64,000 nucleotides of DNA from an uncultured SAR86 cluster bacterium (GTDB lineage Bacteria > Pseudomonadota > Gammaproteobacteria > Magnimaribacterales > D2472), in contig CACJOM010000001.1 of assembly GCA_902595065.1 (NCBI GenBank), positions 193,463 through 257,462 of the forward strand, read 5' to 3'. The notes under the pieces were generated by a model that was not told the DNA's origin, did no database searches, and saw only the letters and a list, made by a program, of their open reading frames with translations. Both the position numbers and the translations under genes were made by a program. Below, piece by piece: positions 54,729 through 64,000 of this stretch. How positions within the stretch are numbered: the stretch's first letter is position 1; the number at the start of each line of letters is the position of its first letter.

Positions 54729-55822
54729 AAAAGCTCTTCTAATGCTTTAAGAAATTTCAAGTTTTCAGACTCTGTTCCAATTGTGACTCTTATAAAGTCT
54801 TTCATATCATACAAATCAACAGATCTTACAATGACTCCCTTTTTCATGAGTTTGTTAAACATTTCTCTACCTGAAAAGTTTCCCTTGAAAGTAATAAAGT
54901 TCCCAACAGAGGGAATGCAGTCAAGCCCAAGTTTAGTTAATTGATCAAATAAAAATTCATTCTGTTGTGAATTTAGCTCTATGCTTTTTCGAATGTGCTC
55001 ATGATCACTAATTGCTATTGAAGCCATCGCTTGAGCGATAGAATTTACATTGAAAGGTTGTCTTATTCGATTGAGAACCTCAATTAAAGATGGATTAGCA
55101 ATACCATATCCAACTCGAATGCTGGCCAAACCGTGAATTTTAGAAAATGTTTTTGTAATTAATAAATTTTCAAATTCATCTAGAAGATCTAAAGGTTTGA
55201 CGTAATCATCTTTAGTTACATACTCAAAATATGCGCAATCTAATACAACCAAAACGGACGAAGGAACTTTTTTTAACAAAGAATAAACTTCTTCGTGATT
55301 GTTGTATGTACCAGTTGGGTTATTGGGATTAGCAATAAAAATAACTCTTGTGCTAGGCTCTAAATAATCTCTAAATGATTTTAAATCATGGCCCCAATTA
55401 TATGTAGGAACTTCAATTAATGATGCCCCTGAAGATTGAGTAACAATTTTATATACTGCAAACGCGTGCTTTGAGGCAATAGATGATGTATTTGGATTAA
55501 GGAAAGCTCTAGCTGCTAATTCCAAAATCTCATTAGAGCCATTGCCTATAATAATATTATCAAATGAAACATTCTCATGATTGGCGATTTCTTCTTTAAG
55601 CTTTGCTCCATTACCATCAGGATATAAATGTAAATCATTTTCAAGCCCTTTTAAAATTGAAAGCGCTTTGGGAGATGCTCCAAGTGGATTTTCATTGCTA
55701 GCTAGTTTAACTACCTCGTCATGACCAAATTCTGCAACAACTTCTTCAATTGAACGGCCAGGCTCATATGGATGAAGATCTTCAATCCCAGGATTTAAAT
55801 TATTAAGAATATCTGAACTCAT
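54725..55822 (-). CDS. hisC: Histidinol-phosphate/aromatic aminotransferase
   Basis: PLP fold-type I aminotransferase of 365 residues. VKLASNENPLGASPKAL, IIGNGSNEILELAARAFL, FIANPNNPTGTYNNH and TKTFSKIHGLASIRVGYG (PLP Lys) are the HisC motifs. Placement between pheA and tyrA suggests it also aminates phenylpyruvate and 4-hydroxyphenylpyruvate, as in Pseudomonas HisC2. Coupled by ATGA overlaps on both sides. Confidence 0.93.
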   Translation of the reverse strand: MSSDILNNLNPGIEDLHPYEPGRSIEEVVAEFGHDEVVKLASNENPLGASPKALSILKGLENDLHLYPDGNGAKLKEEIANHENVSFDNIIIGNGSNEILELAARAFLNPNTSSIASKHAFAVYKIVTQSSGASLIEVPTYNWGHDLKSFRDYLEPSTRVIFIANPNNPTGTYNNHEEVYSLLKKVPSSVLVVLDCAYFEYVTKDDYVKPLDLLDEFENLLITKTFSKIHGLASIRVGYGIANPSLIEVLNRIRQPFNVNSIAQAMASIAISDHEHIRKSIELNSQQNEFLFDQLTKLGLDCIPSVGNFITFKGNFSGREMFNKLMKKGVIVRSVDLYDMKDFIRVTIGTESENLKFLKALEELL

Positions 55823-56901
55823 GAGTCAGATGGATATGAGCCAAGAATACGAACAGATGCACCTAATTTGTTTAAGCTAGTAATGACTTGCTTAAGATTT
55901 GCATCCTTGTAGTGCCCACTGCTATCTATAAAAAAATTATGAGCATTCTTTGATTCTCTTGATGGGCGCGTTTCAATTCTTTCTAAATTAATTCTTCTTT
56001 TATTAAATGGCTCAAGAATCTTAATTAATGCTCCTGGCTGGTTATCTGTTTGAATTAAGAATGATGTTTTATCATTTTTAGTTTGCCCAGCATCAATCTT
56101 TCCAATAACTAAAAACCTAGTGTTGTTATTAGAAAAATCTTCAATATTTTTTTTGTAATGATGAAGTTTATATTTTTTAACTGCCAAAGAGCTAACTATA
56201 CATAGTGTTTTTTGTTGAGTTTTAGATAACTTTGCAGCTTCTGATGTGCTGGTTGTTATCTCTCTCTTAGCGTTCGGCAGGTTTGCATCCAGCCACTTGC
56301 TACATTGACCGAGGGCTTGAGGATGTGATGCAATAACTTGAGCATCAGTTAACTTAAATTTTTTTGCCGAGGCGAGTTGATGATGAATAGGCAGATAAGT
56401 TTCACCGCAAATTTTTAAATCTTCGTCCGCTAAAGAATTCAAAGTTGCGTTTACAACTCCCTCTGAAGAATTCTCGACTGGCACAATGCCAAAGTTTACT
56501 GATCCAGTTCTAACTTGATGAAAAACATCTTCAATGGTTGCTCTAGGTGATCGGGCTGGCGAAGAGCCAAATTGCTGAATCACTGCTCCTTCAGAATGTG
56601 TACCTTCTGGGCCAAGATATGCGATAGTCATTTCGTCTTCTAATGATAGGCAAGAAGAAATAATTTCTTTAAAAATATGTTGAATTTTTTTTTCTGAAAT
56701 TAGACCCTTATTGAGCTTAGAAATATTTCTTAAGATTTCTGCTTCTCTATCAGGCTTATAAAAAGACTCATTAGATTTTACCAAGCCCTTAAGGTCACCT
56801 ATTTTTTGAGCTAAAGAGCCTCTTTTTTGAACAAGCTTTAAAATTTGATGATCTATTGCATCAATTTTCTGCCTTATAGGTTTAATTTTATTCTTACTCA
56901 C
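55819..56901 (-). CDS. pheA: Bifunctional chorismate mutase/prephenate dehydratase
   Basis: P-protein making phenylpyruvate. 360 residues: AroQ chorismate mutase (1-90; IRQKIDAIDHQILKLVQKRG), prephenate dehydratase (about 95-265; IAYLGPEGTHSEGAV, VPVENSSEGVV, NTRFLVIG) and a C-terminal ACT domain (GALIKILEPFNKRRINLERI, with ETRPSR in place of the usual ESRP) that senses phenylalanine. Starts with GTG 4 bp after serC. Confidence 0.96.
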   Translation of the reverse strand: MSKNKIKPIRQKIDAIDHQILKLVQKRGSLAQKIGDLKGLVKSNESFYKPDREAEILRNISKLNKGLISEKKIQHIFKEIISSCLSLEDEMTIAYLGPEGTHSEGAVIQQFGSSPARSPRATIEDVFHQVRTGSVNFGIVPVENSSEGVVNATLNSLADEDLKICGETYLPIHHQLASAKKFKLTDAQVIASHPQALGQCSKWLDANLPNAKREITTSTSEAAKLSKTQQKTLCIVSSLAVKKYKLHHYKKNIEDFSNNNTRFLVIGKIDAGQTKNDKTSFLIQTDNQPGALIKILEPFNKRRINLERIETRPSRESKNAHNFFIDSSGHYKDANLKQVITSLNKLGASVRILGSYPSDS

Positions 56902-56905
56902 AACT

Positions 56906-57979
56906 TTATCCGTGCTTAGATTGAAAATCTCCCATGAAATTAATCAATGTTTCTACTGCTTCAATTGGAATAGCATTATAAATACTTGCTCTCATCCCGC
57001 CAACTGACCTGTGTCCTTTTAAGTTAAGTAAACCTGCATTTTCAGCATCATGCAAGAATTCAGAGTCCAATTCTGAGTTTCTTAAAAGAAAAGGAATGTT
57101 CATTATCGATCTATTTTCTTTAGAAATAGGATTTGAAAAAAAATCTGATTGATCTATGAAATCATATAGTTTCTGCGCTTTAAGCTTATTAATCTCGCCT
57201 ATAGATTTTAGGCCTCCCTTATCTTTTAGCCATGCAAAAACTTTGCCAGATAAGTACCATGCAAAAGTTGGTGGAGTGTTAAACATTGATTCAGCACTAG
57301 CATGTTTTTCATACTGAAGCATGCCTGGCAATTCATTAGAGGCTTTTTTCAAAAAACTATCTTTAATAATACAAATAGTTAATCCTGCTGGGCCGATATT
57401 TTTCTGAGCGCCTGCATAAATCATAGAGAATTTTGATACGTCAATCTGCTCACTTAAAATCACTGATGACATATCTGCTATAAGTGGTGCTTTTGTTGTT
57501 GGAGGGGAATGCAACGCATTACCTTGGATTGTTTCGTTGGCGACATAATGAAGGTATGCCGCATCTTCTGAACAGTTCCAACCTTCTTCATTTGGCACAT
57601 GATCAAAATTAGATGATTCAGAACTTGTGACGACATTTACATCTATTATTTTTGATGCCTCATTAATAGCTTTTTTTGACCAACTACCAGTAAGAGCGTA
57701 GTCAGCAATATTCTTTGATCCAAAATTCATTGGAATCATAGAGAATTGAAGAGTTGCTCCTCCTTGAAGAAACAAAACTTGATAATCACTTGGGATTTCT
57801 AATAGATCTATTAAGTCTTGCCGTGCTTTACTAGCTATGTTTATGTAATCAGAGGATCTATGGCTCATCTCCATTACTGACATGCCAGAATCTTGCCATT
57901 CCAGCATCTCGGATTGAGCTTCTTTTAAAACAGCTTCAGGAATTGCAGCAGGACCTGCTGAAAAGTTCCATTTTCTCAT
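56906..57979 (-). CDS. serC: Phosphoserine aminotransferase
   Basis: PLP enzyme of serine and pyridoxine synthesis, 357 residues. WNFSAGPAAIPEAVLKEAQ, MEMSHRSSDYI, LFLQGGATLQFSMIPMN and YAGAQKNIGPAGLTI (PLP Lys) match SerC throughout. It overlaps the gyrA stop by 1 bp. The serC-pheA-hisC-tyrA-aroA-cmk-rpsA order is the gammaproteobacterial supraoperon. Confidence 0.96.
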   Translation of the reverse strand: MRKWNFSAGPAAIPEAVLKEAQSEMLEWQDSGMSVMEMSHRSSDYINIASKARQDLIDLLEIPSDYQVLFLQGGATLQFSMIPMNFGSKNIADYALTGSWSKKAINEASKIIDVNVVTSSESSNFDHVPNEEGWNCSEDAAYLHYVANETIQGNALHSPPTTKAPLIADMSSVILSEQIDVSKFSMIYAGAQKNIGPAGLTICIIKDSFLKKASNELPGMLQYEKHASAESMFNTPPTFAWYLSGKVFAWLKDKGGLKSIGEINKLKAQKLYDFIDQSDFFSNPISKENRSIMNIPFLLRNSELDSEFLHDAENAGLLNLKGHRSVGGMRASIYNAIPIEAVETLINFMGDFQSKHG

Positions 57980-60516
57980 TATTCCTCTTCTTCTTCAGGA
58001 GGAATTCTAACGCCCTCGATTAACTTTTCTCCATCTTTAGGAGAAATCACCTTAACACCTTGAGTATTTCTTCCTAGGGTAGGTATTTGACCAATGGCAG
58101 TCCTTATTAATGTTCCTTTATCACTGATAAGCATAATCCCATCATTCTCGTCCACAGAGACTGCTGAAACCATGTTTCCGTTTCTCTCGCTAGTCTTCAA
58201 AGCAATAACACCTTGCCCGCCGCGGTTATATGAAGGGAAATCTTCAAGCTTTGTTCTCTTGCCAAAACCATTTTCAGACAAACATAAAATGGTCTTAGAG
58301 GGATCACCAATCATTAAAGAAATAACTTTCATGCCATCTTTAAGTGTTATTCCTTTTACTCCTCTTGCAGTTCTGCCCATAGGACGAACTTTGGATTCAT
58401 GAAATCTGATCAATTTCCCGGAATAGGATGAGAGTAAAATATCATTATCTCCATTAGTTATTACTGTTCCAACCAATTTATCATCGTCATCTAACCGAAT
58501 TGCCTTTATTCCAGATTTGTATTTTTTATGAAATAAATTTAGATTTGTTTTTTTTACAACTCCATTTCGGGTTGCCATAAAAATAAATTTATCTTCTGAG
58601 AACTCATCCACAGGTAAGATTTGAGTTACTGTCTCATCATCATCTAGCTTCAACATATTGACTAAAGGCCTTCCTTTGGATGTTCTGCTTGCCACAGGGA
58701 TCTCATATACCTTTAACCAAAAAACTTTTCCTTTAGTTGTAAAGCAAAGAAGTTGACTATGAGAACTCAAAACATAGAGATTTTGAATTAAGTCTTCTTC
58801 CTTGACTGATGCGCCAGCTTTGCCTACTCCACCCCTTCGCTGCTCTCTATATTCATCAAGTGGTTGAGTTTTAGCGTAACCACTCCTTGATAAAGTTAAA
58901 ACTCGTGTCTCTTCTGGAATTAAGTCTTCATTGGAGATGTCGTGACGAGTGTCATTAATGTTAGTTTTTCTCTCATCGCCAAAATTTTCTCTAACTTCTA
59001 TGAGTTCATCTTTGATTAACTGTAAGAGCGTATTTTTGTCGTCAAGAATTTTCTGAAGCTCTAAAATCACAGCTAGAATTTCATTAAACTCCTCAGAAAG
59101 ATTATCTTGCTCTAAACCAGTAAGTCTCCCAAGTCTTAATTCAAGTATTGACTTAGCTTGAGCAGGAGATAGTTTGTAGCTTTTTCCTTTGATACCATAT
59201 TCAGACGATAAACCTTTGGGGCGACAAGCGTCCTTACCAGCTTTTTTAAGAATTGCCTCAATTGGACCAGCTTTCCATGATTTCTTGCATAGCTCAGTTG
59301 CTGCAATCTTAGTGTCTTTAGATTTTTTAATTATTTTAATAACTTCATCAATGTTGGCAATTGCAACCATTAATCCCTCAACAATGTGACCTCTCTCTTT
59401 TGCCTTTCTAAGATCAAACTTAGTTCTCTTAGTAACTACATCTTTTCTATGTTTTATAAATTCTTGAAGGATTTCTTTAATGTTTAATACTCGGGGCTGA
59501 CCATCCACAAGTACAGTAAAATTAATACCAAAGGATTGTTCTAATTGTGATTGAGCAAATAAATTATTTTCTAAAACCTCAACAGACTCTCCGCGCTTTA
59601 CCTCTATCACTACCCTAAGACCATCTTTATCTGATTCATCTCTGATTTCACTGATTCCATCGATCTTCTTTTCTTTTACCATCTCAGCAATTCTTTCCAG
59701 CATCTTTGCTTTATTTACCATGTAAGGTATCTCATTAATTATCAATGAGCTCTTTCCTGATTTATCTTCTTCTACAGAAGTTTTAGCGCGGACATGAATA
59801 ATTCCTCTGCCAGTTTTATAGCCCTCATATATTCCAATTCTTCCATCTATAGTGCCGCCTGTTGGAAAATCAGGACCGGTAATGATTTGAATGATTTCAT
59901 CAATACTAGCTTTTGGATTGTCCAATAAAAGCAAACATCCATTTAATACCTCTGTTAAATTATGAGGGGGTACATTTGTTGCCATGCCAACCGCGATGCC
60001 TGATGAGCCATTAACAAGCAGAGCTGGAATTCGAGTAGGCATTACATCAGGGATCTGCTCTGTTCCGTCATAGTTAGGAGAATAACTTACCGTTTCTTTC
60101 TCAATATCATTGAGAATCATGTCTGTAATTTTTGCCATTCTAACTTCGGTATAACGCATAGCAGCAGGAGAGTCTCCATCGATAGAACCGAAATTACCTT
60201 GCCCCTCGACCAAGGTATATCTCATTGAAAAATCTTGGGCCATTCTGACCATTGCCTCATACACAGCTGAATCACCATGAGGATGATATTTACCTATTAC
60301 ATCACCGACCACTCTTGCTGATTTTTTATAAGGCTGTCGATAAGTATTTCTAAGAATATGTTGTGCATATAAAATTCTTCTATGCACTGGTTTAAGACCG
60401 TCTCTTACATCTGGAAGCGCTCTTCCATGAATGACACTCATTGCATAACTTAAATATGAAGTTTTAAGCTCATCTTCAATGTTTATTGGTAAGATTTGTT
60501 TTGCAAAATCAGTCAT
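57979..60516 (-). CDS. gyrA: DNA gyrase subunit A
   Basis: ATP-dependent supercoiling of DNA with GyrB. 845 residues: N-terminal breakage-reunion domain with catalytic Tyr in [11 protein letters not shown] (about 122) and the quinolone-region [20 protein letters not shown], where the residue aligned to E. coli Asp87 is Glu. The C-terminal six-blade pinwheel begins with [12 protein letters not shown], a GyrA-box in which the sixth residue is Val rather than Lys or Arg. [13 protein letters not shown] and the later blades follow. The acidic tail EEEEE is present. The start has AAGG seven bases before ATG. The 82-bp spacer from pntB holds inverted repeats. Confidence 0.97.
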   Translation of the reverse strand: MTDFAKQILPINIEDELKTSYLSYAMSVIHGRALPDVRDGLKPVHRRILYAQHILRNTYRQPYKKSARVVGDVIGKYHPHGDSAVYEAMVRMAQDFSMRYTLVEGQGNFGSIDGDSPAAMRYTEVRMAKITDMILNDIEKETVSYSPNYDGTEQIPDVMPTRIPALLVNGSSGIAVGMATNVPPHNLTEVLNGCLLLLDNPKASIDEIIQIITGPDFPTGGTIDGRIGIYEGYKTGRGIIHVRAKTSVEEDKSGKSSLIINEIPYMVNKAKMLERIAEMVKEKKIDGISEIRDESDKDGLRVVIEVKRGESVEVLENNLFAQSQLEQSFGINFTVLVDGQPRVLNIKEILQEFIKHRKDVVTKRTKFDLRKAKERGHIVEGLMVAIANIDEVIKIIKKSKDTKIAATELCKKSWKAGPIEAILKKAGKDACRPKGLSSEYGIKGKSYKLSPAQAKSILELRLGRLTGLEQDNLSEEFNEILAVILELQKILDDKNTLLQLIKDELIEVRENFGDERKTNINDTRHDISNEDLIPEETRVLTLSRSGYAKTQPLDEYREQRRGGVGKAGASVKEEDLIQNLYVLSSHSQLLCFTTKGKVFWLKVYEIPVASRTSKGRPLVNMLKLDDDETVTQILPVDEFSEDKFIFMATRNGVVKKTNLNLFHKKYKSGIKAIRLDDDDKLVGTVITNGDNDILLSSYSGKLIRFHESKVRPMGRTARGVKGITLKDGMKVISLMIGDPSKTILCLSENGFGKRTKLEDFPSYNRGGQGVIALKTSERNGNMVSAVSVDENDGIMLISDKGTLIRTAIGQIPTLGRNTQGVKVISPKDGEKLIEGVRIPPEEEEE

Positions 60517-60518
60517 TT

Positions 60519-60600
60519 TTTAACCTTAAAATTGATATTTTTTACGTGCAGAAAATTCCCTTAATTAAGGTTAAATTTTAACATACTTCGGGGGGAATTT
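60519..60600. repeat. Nested inverted repeats in the pntB-gyrA spacer
   Basis: Two perfect pairs: TTTAACCTTAA (60519-60529) with TTAAGGTTAAA (60565-60575), and AAATTCCC (60553-60560) with GGGAATTT (60593-60600). On the gyrA mRNA strand the right arm of the first pair contains the AAGG ribosome binding site, so pairing would hide it. The second pair spans the pntB stop. Confidence 0.5.
60575..60583 (-). promoter_or_regulatory. Extended -10 promoter for gyrA
   Basis: TGTTAAAAT (TGn plus TAAAAT, five of six) lies about 60 bp before the gyrA start. The -35 region is poor. A transcript from here would start near 60568, after most of the upstream arm of the SD-pairing repeat. Confidence 0.4.
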
Positions 60601-61990
60601 AGTCTTTAAATTCAGCTACGATTTGGCCAATTGATTCCTTTGCATCGCCAAATAACATTCTAGTATTTTCTCTAAAAAATAATGGATTTTGAACTCCAGC
60701 AAAGCCAGAAGACATTGATCTTTTAAGAACAAAAACTGTCTTAGCATTATGAACTTCTATGATCGGCATTCCATATATTGGGCTACCTTCCTCCTCGGTA
60801 GCTGAAGGGTTAACAACATCATTAGCGCCAATTACTATTGCTACATCTATTGTATCCATGGAAGGGTTAACATCTTCTGGTTCGGCGAGTAAATCATACG
60901 AGACATTTGCTTCTGCTAACAAAACATTCATGTGACCAGGCATACGCCCGGCAACAGGATGGATACCATATTTTACTTCTGTGCCATTCTCCTCTAACAG
61001 CTCTCCCATTTCTCGAACAACATGCTGAGCTTGAGCAACTGCCATACCATATCCGGGAACCACCAAAACACTAGATGCATTTTCTAGGATTAAGTATGCA
61101 TCATCAGAGGTAATGGGTTTAACTTCACCCTGCTCTTCTGAAGAGCCTGTTTGGCTGGATGATGCGTATCCAACAAATAGAATATTGGTGATGGTTCTAT
61201 TCATAGCCTTGGCCATAATAATAGTTAAAATTAATCCGCTGGCTCCAACCAATGAACCAGCTACAATTAGAACATTATTGAGTAGCAGTAAACCTGCGAA
61301 CGCTGCTGCAATTCCTGAAAGTGAATTTAGCAGCGATATAACAACAGGCATATCTCCACCACCTATCGGCATTACAAAACCAATTCCAGCAACTAGAGTT
61401 AAAACTAAAAAAATCGAAAAATAAGATGGTACTTGTGGGATTAACCCAGATAGAGAAGGCTCAGCTACCACATATATTAGAGCAGGCATACTTAGATAAA
61501 AGAATGATATAAAAATATTAGTAATCGTGGAGCCTTTACCAAGCTTTAACTTTTCAGAAAGCTTTCCATAAGCTATTAGGGAACCGGAAAATGTAATGCC
61601 TCCAATGTAAATTGTTAACATTATTAGGACATGCTGATAGATGGAGTTACCAGGCTCATTGAATTGAGACCATGCAATCAAAAATGTTGCCAAGCCACCA
61701 AAACCATTAAACAATGCAACCATCTCTGGAATAGCTGTCATTTTTACTTTGATGGCTATTAAAGAACCTATAAGACCACCTAATAAAATACCTGCAAGTA
61801 TTATCTTTATATCTATCTCAAGGCTCAAGCAAGTTATCCCAACAGCAGAAAACATGGCAAGAGCAGATAAATAATTTCCTTTAACTGCTGTAGCCTCCTT
61901 CCCAAGCATTTTAATTCCGAGAATGAACATCACAGAAGAAATGATGTAAACAATATTTTGAATGACTTGAATATTAGCTATATTTTCCAT
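60599..61990 (-). CDS. pntB: NAD(P) transhydrogenase subunit beta
   Basis: Proton-pumping transhydrogenase subunit; couples hydride transfer between NADH and NADP+ to proton flow. 463 residues: about nine membrane helices in residues 1-270 (domain II), then the NADP(H)-binding domain III with VLVVPGYGMAVAQAQHVV and KYGIHPVAGRMPGHMNVLL, the classic GYGMAVAQAQ motif. Starts 3 bp after pntAB. Confidence 0.96.
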   Translation of the reverse strand: MENIANIQVIQNIVYIISSVMFILGIKMLGKEATAVKGNYLSALAMFSAVGITCLSLEIDIKIILAGILLGGLIGSLIAIKVKMTAIPEMVALFNGFGGLATFLIAWSQFNEPGNSIYQHVLIMLTIYIGGITFSGSLIAYGKLSEKLKLGKGSTITNIFISFFYLSMPALIYVVAEPSLSGLIPQVPSYFSIFLVLTLVAGIGFVMPIGGGDMPVVISLLNSLSGIAAAFAGLLLLNNVLIVAGSLVGASGLILTIIMAKAMNRTITNILFVGYASSSQTGSSEEQGEVKPITSDDAYLILENASSVLVVPGYGMAVAQAQHVVREMGELLEENGTEVKYGIHPVAGRMPGHMNVLLAEANVSYDLLAEPEDVNPSMDTIDVAIVIGANDVVNPSATEEEGSPIYGMPIIEVHNAKTVFVLKRSMSSGFAGVQNPLFFRENTRMLFGDAKESIGQIVAEFKD

Positions 61991-61993
61991 AAT

Positions 61994-62266
61994 TTATTTC
62001 TTCTTAAACATACTCAACATTCTGTTGGTTACTAAGTAACCACCAAATACATTTATTGAAGCAAATAATATTGCACCAAAGGCTAATATATCTTGCATCT
62101 GGCCAGCGCTTGAAAGCATTAATGCGCCCACCAATGCAATTCCAGAAATAGCGTTAGCCCCTGACATTAAAGGCGTATGAAGTGTGCTGGGAACTTTTGA
62201 GATAAGTTCTAGACCTAAGAAGATGGATAGCAATAAAACAAAGCCCAATAAAATATATATTTCCAT
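61994..62266 (-). CDS. pntAB: NAD(P) transhydrogenase subunit alpha, part 2
   Basis: A 90-residue membrane protein with three predicted helices (about 2-22, 30-52, 60-82), the alpha-chain part of domain II. ISKVPSTLHTPLMSGANAIS is highly conserved in this family. In E. coli it is fused to the NAD-binding part; here alpha is split in two as in Rhodospirillum. It begins on the stop base of pntAA. Confidence 0.93.
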   Translation of the reverse strand: MEIYILLGFVLLLSIFLGLELISKVPSTLHTPLMSGANAISGIALVGALMLSSAGQMQDILAFGAILFASINVFGGYLVTNRMLSMFKKK

Positions 62267-63387
62267 TATGCAAACCTCTCATTCATAATTTTTCCTTCAT
62301 AAGCTAGCACGCTACTCTGTATCACCTCATCTTCAAAATCAAAATCGATTTGTGTGGTCTCTTCATTATAAAAATCAGTGATCCAATTAATAATATTATT
62401 GGAGAGAGCAAAAGAAGCATGACTAGATACTTTAGAGGCTAAATAAGAAACTCCAACTACTTTAACCCCATTAACATTTACAACCTCATCAACAATAGAT
62501 CCTTCCACATTACCACCCGTTTCAACAGCCATATCAAAAATAACACTTCCGGGTTTCATTTTTTTAATCGTACTTTGATCAATAATTTTAGGGGCAGGCC
62601 TACCAAAAATTTGAGCTGTTGTTATAACAATGTCTGATCGTTCACATACTTGGCTTTGAAGATCTTTTTGCTTTGCTATTTGCTCAGGAGTAAGCTCTTT
62701 AGCATATCCTTGATCTGTCTGACCAGTATCCCCTAAATCAATTTTTACAAACTTTGCACCCAGAGATTTGACCTGCTCTTCAACAACGTCTCGAGTATCA
62801 AATGCTTCGACTCTAGCACCTAATCTTTTTGCAGTTGCTATAGCTTGTAAACCAGCAACCCCTACACCAATCACAAATACTCTGGCTGGTTTAAGTGTTC
62901 CAGCAGCTGTCATCATCATTGGAAGTGCGGAAGATAAATGCTGAGCAGCTTCTAAAACTGCAGCATAACCTGCAAGGTTTGCTTGAGAACTTAAGACATC
63001 CATTTTTTGGGCTCTCGTTATTCTTGGGATAAATTCCATACTCACAACATTAATTCTTGATTGATTTAACGCTTTTAGCTCATCAACTGCATAAAAGGGA
63101 TTAAGCATGCCCAAAACTGTAGAGCCTTTATGAATTTTATTTGATTCTTCGATGGTTAATGATGATGGAGTAATTATAAAACTACCCTGAGACAAGCATT
63201 CATCTCTTGATATGGCTTTTAAACCAAGCTCAATAAAAGTTTGATCTGAGATATTAATTCCGTTACCTATTCCTGACTCAAACGAGAAAGTTACTCCAGG
63301 TAAATCTATAATTTTTTTAACTGTATCTGGGTGAATCACTGAGCGGTGATCTCTAGAGTCTGGAGATTTTAAGGCAACTATATGCAT
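62266..63387 (-). CDS. pntAA: NAD(P) transhydrogenase subunit alpha, part 1
   Basis: Soluble NAD(H)-binding domain I, 373 residues, related to alanine dehydrogenase. Key parts are VAQQ-like FIITPSSLTIEESNK, SMEFIPRITRAQKMDVLSSQ, RVFVIGVGVAGLQAIATAKR (nucleotide loop) and AKQKDLQSQVCERSDIVITT. First gene of the pntAA-pntAB-pntB unit. Confidence 0.95.
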   Translation of the reverse strand: MHIVALKSPDSRDHRSVIHPDTVKKIIDLPGVTFSFESGIGNGINISDQTFIELGLKAISRDECLSQGSFIITPSSLTIEESNKIHKGSTVLGMLNPFYAVDELKALNQSRINVVSMEFIPRITRAQKMDVLSSQANLAGYAAVLEAAQHLSSALPMMMTAAGTLKPARVFVIGVGVAGLQAIATAKRLGARVEAFDTRDVVEEQVKSLGAKFVKIDLGDTGQTDQGYAKELTPEQIAKQKDLQSQVCERSDIVITTAQIFGRPAPKIIDQSTIKKMKPGSVIFDMAVETGGNVEGSIVDEVVNVNGVKVVGVSYLASKVSSHASFALSNNIINWITDFYNEETTQIDFDFEDEVIQSSVLAYEGKIMNERFA

Positions 63388-63417
63388 GAAAATACTAATT
63401 ATTGAAACTTGTAGTTC

Positions 63418-63446
63418 ATTGCAAATTATTTAAAGGTTATTGTCAA
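63418..63446 (-). promoter_or_regulatory. Sigma-70 promoter for pntAA
   Basis: A perfect TTGACA (63441-63446) is followed after 17 bp by TGCAAT (63418-63423), four of six to consensus, about 30 bp before the pntAA start. Best -35 in the window. The rest of the 138-bp spacer holds only AT-rich DNA and a 5-bp hairpin. Confidence 0.6.
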
Positions 63447-63525
63447 TATTTAAAATAAATCCTATTAAAGCAATATTTTAAGGTTATTTTTAATGTAGCT
63501 GAACTACAATAAATTAAAAATTTAA

Positions 63526-64000
63526 CTATAAGTTTAAGCTAACTCCCCCATCCACTGTGATTAACTGGCCTGTAATTAATTCACTCTTTTCAATCAAATT
63601 TATGATTATTTCAGCAATTGACTCTGGAGAACATGTTTTGCCTAGAGGAGCTGTGTTTTGAATGTGCTTTTTTGTTCCTTCATACATCTCAATACCCATG
63701 CCTTTTTTCAACCATTCCCCCTCAATAAACCCAGGACACACAGCATTTACCCTAATTGGTCCTAGGTTCCTAGCCATGGATAAAGTCATGGTATTTAAAG
63801 CCCCCTTTGAAGAAGCATAAGCAATTGAACTACCTATTCCCTTTATTCCAGCAATAGAAGATATGTTTACAATGCACGGATTTTCACTTTTTAATAAATG
63901 CTCTTTTGCAGCTTTAATCATTTGAAATGGCCCTATAACATTTACACCGTAAATATCTTGAAAATCTTTAGCAGTAAGGCTACCAAGATCGGAATGATCC
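63526..64000 (-). CDS. SDR-family oxidoreductase (5' end outside the window)
   Basis: The frame remains open through the right edge; the ATG at 63921 is internal. Visible parts are IYGVNVIGPFQMIKAA (helix of the NAG-type region), CIVNISSIAGIKG with the catalytic Ser, YASSKGALNTMTLSMAR with the YxxxK pair, VNAVCPGFIEGEW and the C-terminal GQLITVDGG. This is a FabG-like short-chain dehydrogenase; substrate unknown. No promoter or operon partner can be assigned because the start is missing. Confidence 0.88.
   Translation of the reverse strand, partial: DHSDLGSLTAKDFQDIYGVNVIGPFQMIKAAKEHLLKSENPCIVNISSIAGIKGIGSSIAYASSKGALNTMTLSMARNLGPIRVNAVCPGFIEGEWLKKGMGIEMYEGTKKHIQNTAPLGKTCSPESIAEIIINLIEKSELITGQLITVDGGVSLNL

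Noticed and set aside
63494..63508. Hairpin TGTAG/CTACA as a terminator of the SDR gene
   Set aside because: The stem is only 5 bp and no run of T follows on the coding strand.
1..64000. Insertion sequences, phage genes, CRISPR arrays or a replication origin
   Set aside because: No transposase, integrase or direct-repeat array was seen, and gyrA is not beside dnaA-type boxes here.

Overview
The window looks like chromosome from a streamlined, AT-rich marine gammaproteobacterium. By eye about one third of the bases are G+C, genes are packed with 1-30 bp gaps or overlaps, and no spacer exceeds 200 bp. The housekeeping half has gammaproteobacterial gene order (gyrA-serC-pheA-hisC-tyrA-aroA-cmk-rpsA; infC-rpmI-rplT-pheS-pheT-ihfA; uvrC-pgsA-tRNA). 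A SAR86-like lineage is my best guess, but the sequence alone does not prove it. No insertion sequence, phage gene or CRISPR array was seen.

Positions 1-40,600 form one large surface-polysaccharide locus, almost all on the minus strand and so read right to left. It opens next to tRNA-Cys with a Wzz-type chain-length protein, WbpO/WbpP (UDP-GlcNAc to UDP-GalNAcA), a PglK/MsbA-like ABC flippase, Gmd/Fcl (GDP-L-fucose), several glycosyltransferases, an AsnB-type amidotransferase (probably uronate amidation) and an EpsG-like polymerase. A dTDP-sugar block follows: RfbA, RfbB, an NDP-hexose 2,3-dehydratase of EvaA/TylX3 type, two RfbC-like epimerases, a small reductase, a DegT aminotransferase and a methyltransferase. 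This set suggests a dTDP-2,6-dideoxy, probably amino, sugar. Five GT2-type enzymes come next.

A second, translationally coupled cassette (6,145-13,916) holds a cytidylyltransferase-cupin fusion, Ugd, a HAD phosphatase, a membrane glycosyltransferase fused to a phosphoribulokinase-like kinase, a class II aldolase, a GDPD-like TIM barrel and two nucleotidyltransferases. I cannot name its product; it is the best candidate here for an undescribed pathway. A plus-strand trio (GtrA, TylF-like methyltransferase, GT-C membrane protein) and the outer-membrane pair Wza/SLBB plus YjbH end the locus on the left.

Positions 40,647-64,000 are core genes on the minus strand: tRNA-Cys, pgsA, uvrC, pgi, pyrF, ihfB, ihfA, pheT, pheS, rplT, rpmI, infC, pdxH, tRNA-Leu(UAA), rpsA, cmk, aroA, tyrA, hisC, pheA, serC, gyrA, the three-gene proton-pumping transhydrogenase (pntAA, pntAB, pntB) and the end of an SDR gene. 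Oddities in this half are ihfA and ihfB side by side, a PheT without its N-terminal tRNA-binding domain, a ribosomal protein S1 with five instead of six repeats, a probable rare start codon on infC, and inverted repeats over the gyrA ribosome binding site.
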